Of a stretch of DNA of 64,000 nucleotides, positions 58,781 through 64,000 are shown one piece after another (the stretch's first letter is position 1; every line of letters begins with the position of its first letter). Under the pieces are notes generated by a model that worked only from the letters and a program-made list of their open reading frames with translations, had not been told where the DNA came from and searched no databases. The translations under genes were made by a program, and so were the position numbers. Origin of the DNA: Chromobacterium phragmitis (GTDB lineage: Bacteria; Pseudomonadota; Gammaproteobacteria; Burkholderiales; Chromobacteriaceae); NCBI RefSeq assembly GCF_003325475.1, contig NZ_CP029495.1, positions 3,596,001 to 3,660,000 on the forward strand, written 5' to 3'.

Positions 58781-59722
58781 TCAGCGCGCCGCCTTCGCGC
58801 GATGGCGGGACGCGGCGGCGTTGCGGTCGCGGCCAGCCAGCCAGTCGGGCGCCAGCGCCGACAGTGCGGCGGGGGCGAAGCCGAGCAGATCAGAGGGGAA
58901 GGGCTGATCGCTGACGTTGTCCCAACGCAGCGAGCGCACGTTGTCGCGGCTCATCAGCGTCGGCCCGGGCAGCGATTCCATCAACGCGGCCTGCAGCATG
59001 GCGAGGCTGTCGGGCAGGCCGAACACAGGCCGGGAATGACCGCTGGCGCGGCCGGCCAGCCTGGCCAGTTCGGCCAGGGTGTAGGTTTCCGGGCCGGCCA
59101 GATCCATTCTCTTGCCTACGGTCTTTCTCCGAGCCAAACATTCGCAGACGGCGCGCGCGACGTCATCCACCCATATCGGAGCCATGCGGCAATCCGCGCC
59201 GGCCAACGGCAGTGCAGGCAGCAGTTTTTGCAGCCCTGCAAACATGTTGAGGAAGGCGTCATCGCGGCCGAACACTACAGACGGCCGCAATATGCTCCAG
59301 TCCAGGCCGGCGCGTTCCACCGCCAGCTCGCCCAAGGCCTTGGTCTGTTGGTAGTCGCTGGGCGCGTCCTGGGCGGCGCCCAGCGCGCTGATGTGGACCA
59401 GCCGTCTCACGCCTTGCCGCGCGCAGGCGGCGACGATTTTTTGCGGAAGCTCCGCATGCGCCTTTTCGAACTGGGCGCGGCTGCCGTGCAGGATGCCGAC
59501 CATGCTGATCACCGCGTCGTGGCCGGCCACCAGGCTGGCCAGCCGCTCTGGATCGTGGATGTCGGCGCGGACCAGCTCGGCGGACGGCAACACGCGGAAT
59601 TCCGGCAGGTCCAGGCGGCGGCTGGCGACGGTGACGCGGTAGCCGCGGCTGGCCAGCTGCGCGGCGAGGTGGCGGCCGATGAAGCCGCTGCCGCCTATCA
59701 GGCAAATCTTCCGTGCGGTCAT
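58781..59722 (-). CDS. NAD(P)-dependent epimerase-like protein (NDUFA9 type)
   Basis: 313 residues, atypical short-chain dehydrogenase. The Rossmann motif is 'KICLIGGSGFIGRHLAAQLA'; later 'VRRLVHISALGAAQDAPSDY' and 'LDWSILRPSVVFGRDDAFLN' match the complex I NDUFA9 / NAD-dependent epimerase group. Its substrate is unknown; related proteins have been linked to respiratory-complex assembly or quinone metabolism. It lies between slt and cca with gaps of 9 nt and 1 nt, suggesting one transcript. Confidence 0.88.
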   Translation of the reverse strand: MTARKICLIGGSGFIGRHLAAQLASRGYRVTVASRRLDLPEFRVLPSAELVRADIHDPERLASLVAGHDAVISMVGILHGSRAQFEKAHAELPQKIVAACARQGVRRLVHISALGAAQDAPSDYQQTKALGELAVERAGLDWSILRPSVVFGRDDAFLNMFAGLQKLLPALPLAGADCRMAPIWVDDVARAVCECLARRKTVGKRMDLAGPETYTLAELARLAGRASGHSRPVFGLPDSLAMLQAALMESLPGPTLMSRDNVRSLRWDNVSDQPFPSDLLGFAPAALSALAPDWLAGRDRNAAASRHRAKAAR

Positions 59723-59731
59723 GTCGGCTCC

Positions 59732-61621
59732 TCAGCGGGCTGGGACCACGCCCATGCGGTTTTTCAGCGAGATATTGGCGTGGCCGAAGGTGCTGGAGTA
59801 ATAGGCGGCGTTGGCCATCACCTTTTGCACGTAGTCGCGCGTTTCGCTGAAGGGTATGGTTTCGGCGTAAATGGTGCCGTCCAGCGGACGGTCGGCCTGC
59901 CAGTTGCGGGCGCGGCCCGGGCCGGCGTTGTAGGCGGCGGTGGCCATCACAGCGTTGCCGGACAGATTGTCCAGTACGTAGCGCAGATACCAGGTGCCCA
60001 GCTGGACATTGGTGTCGATGTCGTTGACGGCGAAGTGGGTGAGGCCGATTTTCTTGGCCGCCCACTTGGCGGTGGCCGGCATCAGTTGCATCAGGCCGGA
60101 GGCGCCCACCCCGGAGCGCGCCATGGTGATGAAACGGCTTTCCTGGCGGATAAGGCCGTAAACCCAGGCGTCGTCTATGTCCAGCTGGCGCGCGTATTTC
60201 TGCGTGACTTCGCGGTAGGGCGTCAGGTAGCGCAGCGAGAAATCATGTTCCTCCTTGGTGCGCTCCGCGCTGTAGATGGCCATGTCGTAGAAATTTTCCT
60301 TGCGGGCGATCTCTGCGGCCGCCAGCAGCTGCATGTCGTTGCGGCCGCGCATTGCCCAACGCCACTCGCGCTGCGCATCGGTGCGGAATTCCGGCTTGGT
60401 GTAGATCTCCGCGACGTTCAGCAGCGCCAGCGAGCGGCGGATCGCCGGATCGGCCTTCATGCGCGAGACATCGTCGCTGTTGGGGCCGGTCTTGTTGGCG
60501 GAGGCTGACAGGCTATTGCCCAGTTCTTCCAGCGACAGCAGCGCGTAATAATTGTGGCCGACGCTGGCCTGGCTGAACAGAGGCGCTGCCTCGGCGGATC
60601 TGCCCAGCTGCTTCAGCGAGCGCGCCTGCCAGTAGCGCCAGGCCGGCTTGGCGGACACCGCGGCGGGCATGCGGCGAATGATGCCATCCAACTGCGTCCA
60701 TTGTTCGAGGCGCAATGCGGAACGGGCCCACCATTCCCATTGGTCGGAGGTGAGCTGGCGCGGGTCGGCCTTGTCGAACCATTGCAGCGCCTGGCCCGCC
60801 AGATGTTTGCGCGCGGATAGCAGCGCGAGCTGGCCCCAGCCGAAACCGGCGCGGTCTGGGCTGATTTCCTTTTCCATCCGCAGCAGCATGGAGGCGGCGC
60901 CGTCCAGGTCGGCCTTGCCTTTGCGCACGGCCTCGTAAAGCATGGCTTCCTGACCGCCCGCTGTGGCGGCGCTGGCGATGGAGGGTTTGCTGAGCGCGGC
61001 GTTGTCCAGCGGCAGCTGGGTGTCGCTGGCCAGTTGCCGCGCCTGTGTCAGGAAGTTGCCGGCCAGCAGCAAGCGGGCGCGCCGCCACAGCCAGTCCTGG
61101 CTCAGCGCGCCGCGCGCGTAGGCCATGTCTATCAAGCGGCTGCAGCCGTCCGGAGCGGGCTTGCCCTCCAGGAAACGGTCCAGATCGTCCAGTTTCTGGC
61201 CTTGGCGCAACTGCAGCAGCTGGCCATAGCAGGTGGACTCCTCGTCTCGGCCTTCCGCCGGCAGCTTTTTCCACTCCTGGGCGAAGGTGGTCCAGTCCTC
61301 GCGCTGGCCCAGCTTTTTCACCCATTCGTTGCGTATTCTTTCCGTCATCAGGCTTTCCGGAACGCGGGTGAGAAAACGTTGCACCTGAGCGTCGTCATTG
61401 CGATCCAGCGCCTTCCAGGCCAGCCAGTAGTCTGGGTAGTCTTTCAGAGGGTAGTTGTCCGGCAACTTGTCGCCCAGATTGGCCAGCTTGGCCAGATCGT
61501 TGGCGCGAAAAGCGTCGCGTGCGGCGACAAGGGTATCGTCCGGGCCGGCGAGGGCGGATTGGGCTGCGGAGAGCGCAATCGCCAGGGAGGTCAGGCGTGC
61601 GGTGGTGATCGAGGCTTTCAT
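59732..61621 (-). CDS. slt: Soluble lytic murein transglycosylase
   Basis: 629 residues. The ATG at 61621 begins a signal peptide (MKASITTARLTSLAIALSAA...LA); a TTG at 61648 is possible but worse. A long alpha-helical superhelical region (about 30-460) is followed by the catalytic domain with 'YGLIRQESRFITMARSGVGA' (catalytic Glu) and 'SGLMQLMPATAKWAAKKIGL', then 'ATAAYNAGPGRARNW'. It cleaves peptidoglycan in the periplasm to 1,6-anhydro products. Confidence 0.95.
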   Translation of the reverse strand: MKASITTARLTSLAIALSAAQSALAGPDDTLVAARDAFRANDLAKLANLGDKLPDNYPLKDYPDYWLAWKALDRNDDAQVQRFLTRVPESLMTERIRNEWVKKLGQREDWTTFAQEWKKLPAEGRDEESTCYGQLLQLRQGQKLDDLDRFLEGKPAPDGCSRLIDMAYARGALSQDWLWRRARLLLAGNFLTQARQLASDTQLPLDNAALSKPSIASAATAGGQEAMLYEAVRKGKADLDGAASMLLRMEKEISPDRAGFGWGQLALLSARKHLAGQALQWFDKADPRQLTSDQWEWWARSALRLEQWTQLDGIIRRMPAAVSAKPAWRYWQARSLKQLGRSAEAAPLFSQASVGHNYYALLSLEELGNSLSASANKTGPNSDDVSRMKADPAIRRSLALLNVAEIYTKPEFRTDAQREWRWAMRGRNDMQLLAAAEIARKENFYDMAIYSAERTKEEHDFSLRYLTPYREVTQKYARQLDIDDAWVYGLIRQESRFITMARSGVGASGLMQLMPATAKWAAKKIGLTHFAVNDIDTNVQLGTWYLRYVLDNLSGNAVMATAAYNAGPGRARNWQADRPLDGTIYAETIPFSETRDYVQKVMANAAYYSSTFGHANISLKNRMGVVPAR

Positions 61622-62269
61622 GTTAGGGTATGCGTCTTTGTTCTTCAAAACCCGCGCTTAGCCGGGTTCTGCAGGTTGTGAGGCTTGGGGCTCGATTGCC
61701 AGCCATCTTCGCGCTGAGCAGCGGAAATGGTCTCAATCGCAGCCGCCTGGATTTCGCGCAACGAAAATCCAAAGCGGCTGTTAATAAATTGGCGCTGTCA
61801 TTTTGAATGATCTGTGACAGCTTTTTGGCCATCACGCATTCTTTATCGATACCTCGTAATTTAAAGCATTTCAGGGTTGGCAGCCAGATAAAAGGCTGCA
61901 GCGGCGAGGGAGAAGCCCGGTTTGCCTGAGCCTTGCGAGAAGGCAGGCAAACGGACTTATCCATTGGCGCGCCGTTTCGGTTTCCGGACGGCTGGCGCAT
62001 GAAGGCGCGCGCATGGCCTCAATGGCCTGTTCCCATGAAGAGCATGGCCGCCTTGGGCGTGTCTTCGCCTGGGCGGCCGGTGGCCGCAAGCCTGTTTTCG
62101 CTGGAGAAGGGGAGGGATAAACCTTCCTCCCTGTAAAGATTAAAGGCGTGAGAATTGTCTTGGCGGCCCCAAGCCGGTTTTGGATGAGGGTGGATATTCA
62201 ATTTTGGATATTTGCCATGGAATGAATCACGGAGAAATCCCGCGCCGCGTTCCGCTCATGTCGCCGCGC
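61622..62269. other. 650-nt region without a supported gene
   Basis: The stretch between slt and the efflux operon is mixed in composition. Short open frames on both strands do not look like proteins. It contains a perfect 9-bp inverted repeat, GTTTGCCTG and CAGGCAAAC (61920-61952), with a 15-nt loop. The slt promoter should lie in its left part. Confidence 0.45.
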
Positions 62270-63667
62270 TCAGCCGTGTTCCTCCCACCCCCCGCCCAGC
62301 GCCTTGTAGACGCCGATGGTGGCGTTCAGCTTGTCCAGCTTGGCGTTGATCAGGTTCAGCTCGGCCTGGAAGCTGTTGCGCTGCGCGTCCAGCACGTCCA
62401 GATAGCTGGCGTAGCCGTTGTCGTAGCGCAGGCCGGCCAGCTTCAGCGTCCGGTTCAGCGCGGTGACCTGGGTGGTTTGCGCCTGCAGGATGTCGCGGGC
62501 GGCGCCGTTGGCGGCCAGCGAGTCCAGTGCGTCCTTGAACGCCGACTGCACCGTCTTCTGGTACTGCGCCAGCGCCTGCTTCTGGCCGGCCGTCGCGGCG
62601 TCCACGTTGTAGCCGGTGGCGCCGAAGTTGAAGATGGGGGCCGCCAGGTTGCCGGCGAAGCTCCAGGTGCGGGTGGGGCCGGTGAACAGGCTGTCCAGCG
62701 ACAGGCTCTGCGACCCCAGCGCGCCGGTCAGGCTGATGCTGGGGAAGTAGGCGGCCTTGGCCACGCCGATGCGGGCGTTGGCGGCGATCAGCTGCTGTTC
62801 GCTGGAGGCCACGTCCGGCCGGCGCTCCAGCAGGCTGGACGGCAGGTCGGCCGGCATGTCGGGCGGGCTGGCCAGGCTGTTGATGTCCTTGCCGCGGACC
62901 AGTCCGCCTTCCGCCAATTGCTTGGGGCTGTGGCCCAGCAGCACGCCGAGCGCGGTTTCGGTCTGTTCCAGCGAGCGGGCGATCTGCGGCACGGAGGCGC
63001 GGGCCGACGCGGCTTCCACCTCGGCCTGGCGCTGGTCCAGCTCGGAGATCAGGCCGCCGTGAAAACGCTTGGTCTGCAGCTTCAGCGACTCCTCGCGGCT
63101 TTGCAGCGTGCGCTTGGCGATGTCCAGCTGGGCATCCAGCGCCCGCATCTGGAAGTAGGTTTGCGCCACCTGGGCCGACAGCCCCAGCTGGGCGGCGTCG
63201 CGGTCGTAGCGGCTGGCCTGGTAGCCGGCGCGCGCGGCCTCGTTGCCGCGGCGCAGCTTGCCCCACAGGTCCAGCTCCCACGACGCGGCGAGGTTGGCCG
63301 AGCGGGCGTCGCTGATCAGCGGCGAGGCCGGGTTGGCCAGTTCGCGGGAGCTGCGGCCGCGCTGGTAGCCGGCGTTGGCGTTCAGGGCCGGCAGCAGCGC
63401 CGCGCGGGCGATGCCGGCCTGGGCGGCGGCCTGTTCGACGCGGGCGGCGGCGGCCTGCAGATCGAGGTTGCCCTTGACGGCTTCTTCGATCAGCTGGTTC
63501 AGCGTCGGGTCGTCGAATCGTTTCCACCAGTCGGCGTCCACCGCCGGCGCCTGGGCGCCGGCCTGGGCCGCCGGCAGCTCGACCTTGGGCCGGCTGTAGT
63601 CGGGGCCCACCGCGCAAGCGGACAGCGCCAGCGCGACGGCGACGGGGATCAGGGCGCGCTTAAGCAT
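62270..63667 (-). CDS. RND efflux outer-membrane lipoprotein (NodT/OprM family)
   Basis: 465 residues with a lipoprotein signal (MLKRALIPVAVALALSAC) and the typical start of the mature protein 'AVGPDYSRPKVELPAAQ'. Paired OEP domains have long coiled-coil helices ('LDLQAAAARVEQAAAQAGIA' and the repeat 'QTEVEAAS' region), and 'SPASWELDLWGKLRRGNEAA' type motif is seen as 'AASWELDLWGKLRRGNEAAR'. It forms the trimeric exit duct of a tripartite pump. Its start overlaps the end of the pump gene by 8 nt (63660-63667). Confidence 0.95.
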   Translation of the reverse strand: MLKRALIPVAVALALSACAVGPDYSRPKVELPAAQAGAQAPAVDADWWKRFDDPTLNQLIEEAVKGNLDLQAAAARVEQAAAQAGIARAALLPALNANAGYQRGRSSRELANPASPLISDARSANLAASWELDLWGKLRRGNEAARAGYQASRYDRDAAQLGLSAQVAQTYFQMRALDAQLDIAKRTLQSREESLKLQTKRFHGGLISELDQRQAEVEAASARASVPQIARSLEQTETALGVLLGHSPKQLAEGGLVRGKDINSLASPPDMPADLPSSLLERRPDVASSEQQLIAANARIGVAKAAYFPSISLTGALGSQSLSLDSLFTGPTRTWSFAGNLAAPIFNFGATGYNVDAATAGQKQALAQYQKTVQSAFKDALDSLAANGAARDILQAQTTQVTALNRTLKLAGLRYDNGYASYLDVLDAQRNSFQAELNLINAKLDKLNATIGVYKALGGGWEEHG

Positions 63668-64000
63668 CTGCGTTTCCTCCGGCCTCGGCGTTTGGCTGAG
63701 GCTTGTTCTGTTTGCCGAGCTTCATGATCAGGATGAAGAACAGCGGGATGAAGAAGGTGGCGATGAAGGTGGCGGCCAGCATGCCGCCGATGACCGGCAG
63801 TCCCAGGGAATGCCGGCTGGCCGCCCCCGCGCCGGAAGACGCGACGAGGGGGACGCAGCCCAGGATGAAGGCGAGCGAGGTCATCACGATGGGGCGGAAG
63901 CGCAGGCGGGCGGCCTGCAGCGCGGCCTCCATCAGGTCCATGCCTTCTTCCAGCTTCTGCACCGCGAACTCGACGATCAGAATCGCGTTCTTGGCCGACA
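63660..64000 (-). CDS. RND efflux pump inner-membrane protein, C-terminal part
   Basis: Only the last about 113 residues are in the window. 'SAKNAILIVEFAVQKLEEGM' is the conserved TM10-11 segment of AcrB/MexB-type hydrophobe-amphiphile pumps, followed by 'RFRPIVMTSLAFILGCVPLV' and 'HSLGLPVIGGMLAATFIATF'. It is an inner-membrane proton/drug antiporter. The adaptor gene is expected beyond the window edge. Confidence 0.94.
   Translation of the reverse strand, partial: SAKNAILIVEFAVQKLEEGMDLMEAALQAARLRFRPIVMTSLAFILGCVPLVASSGAGAASRHSLGLPVIGGMLAATFIATFFIPLFFILIMKLGKQNKPQPNAEAGGNADA

Noticed and set aside
61623..62136. Several short open frames between slt and the efflux operon
   Set aside because: No ribosome sites or recognisable families; Arg/Pro/Ser-rich chance frames.

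Overview
The window comes from a Chromobacterium species (Betaproteobacteria, Neisseriales), close to C. violaceum. The DNA is GC-rich. The tmRNA proteolysis tag reads ANDETYALAA, the tag I recall for Neisseria and Chromobacterium. The class III aminotransferase at 50089-51468 matches, as I remember it, the C. violaceum omega-transaminase CV2025 almost residue for residue, including Lys288, but with scattered substitutions, so a sister species or strain is likely. No tRNA, rRNA, CRISPR array, intact insertion sequence or intact prophage was found.

Layout. (1) 1-12084, all plus strand: a peptide-type ABC importer (binding protein truncated by the window edge, two permeases, fused double ATPase), a TonB-dependent receptor, its own TonB-ExbB-ExbD-ExbD set and an exported M13 metallopeptidase. 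Together they could carry peptides from the cell surface to the cytoplasm. (2) 12254-25199: endonuclease I lipoprotein, porin, DinG helicase, an Orn/Lys/Arg decarboxylase, argF and argG (argF has an attenuator-like leader), a DMT transporter, small proteins, and a proteasome-type Ntn hydrolase (BPH family) that overlaps the Hsp33 gene by 4 nt. (3) 25412-30733: an M9 collagenase lipoprotein, a patatin phospholipase, a GAF protein and ribA. (4) 30803-34336: ssrA (tmRNA), then a decayed accessory stretch: a umuD-umuC deletion fusion with a frameshift, a nitrilase-family gene of different composition, a LysR C-terminal fragment, and a TIGR02117-type gene broken by a 4-bp tandem duplication.

(5) 34526-41087: a membrane-anchored Mrr-like nuclease, a TRIC/UPF0126 membrane protein behind a tandem glycine riboswitch with a good sigma70 promoter, a DUF3141 PHA-synthase-like hydrolase with a histone-H1-like tail, a GNAT, and a divergent LysR/azoreductase pair. 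(6) 41141-43737: three tandem paralogous periplasmic binding proteins with no transporter genes. (7) 43936-51468: a polyamine catabolic locus: puuC, a VOC protein and puuR on the minus strand; ald, puuD, puuA and the omega-transaminase on the plus strand. No puuB oxidase is present. The transaminase plus alanine dehydrogenase could take its place, with pyruvate/alanine as a recycling amino acceptor. (8) 51640-55481: motA and motB followed by a membrane-anchored methyltransferase and an overlapping HDOD protein. (9) 55591-64000: a SpoU rRNA/tRNA methylase, a minus-strand group of slt, a NAD-dependent epimerase-like gene, cca and a PrpF-like gene, then an RND efflux operon whose pump gene runs off the window.

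Gene starts were chosen from Shine-Dalgarno position, signal peptides and family length. Function calls rest on motifs and remembered family features; no database search was run.
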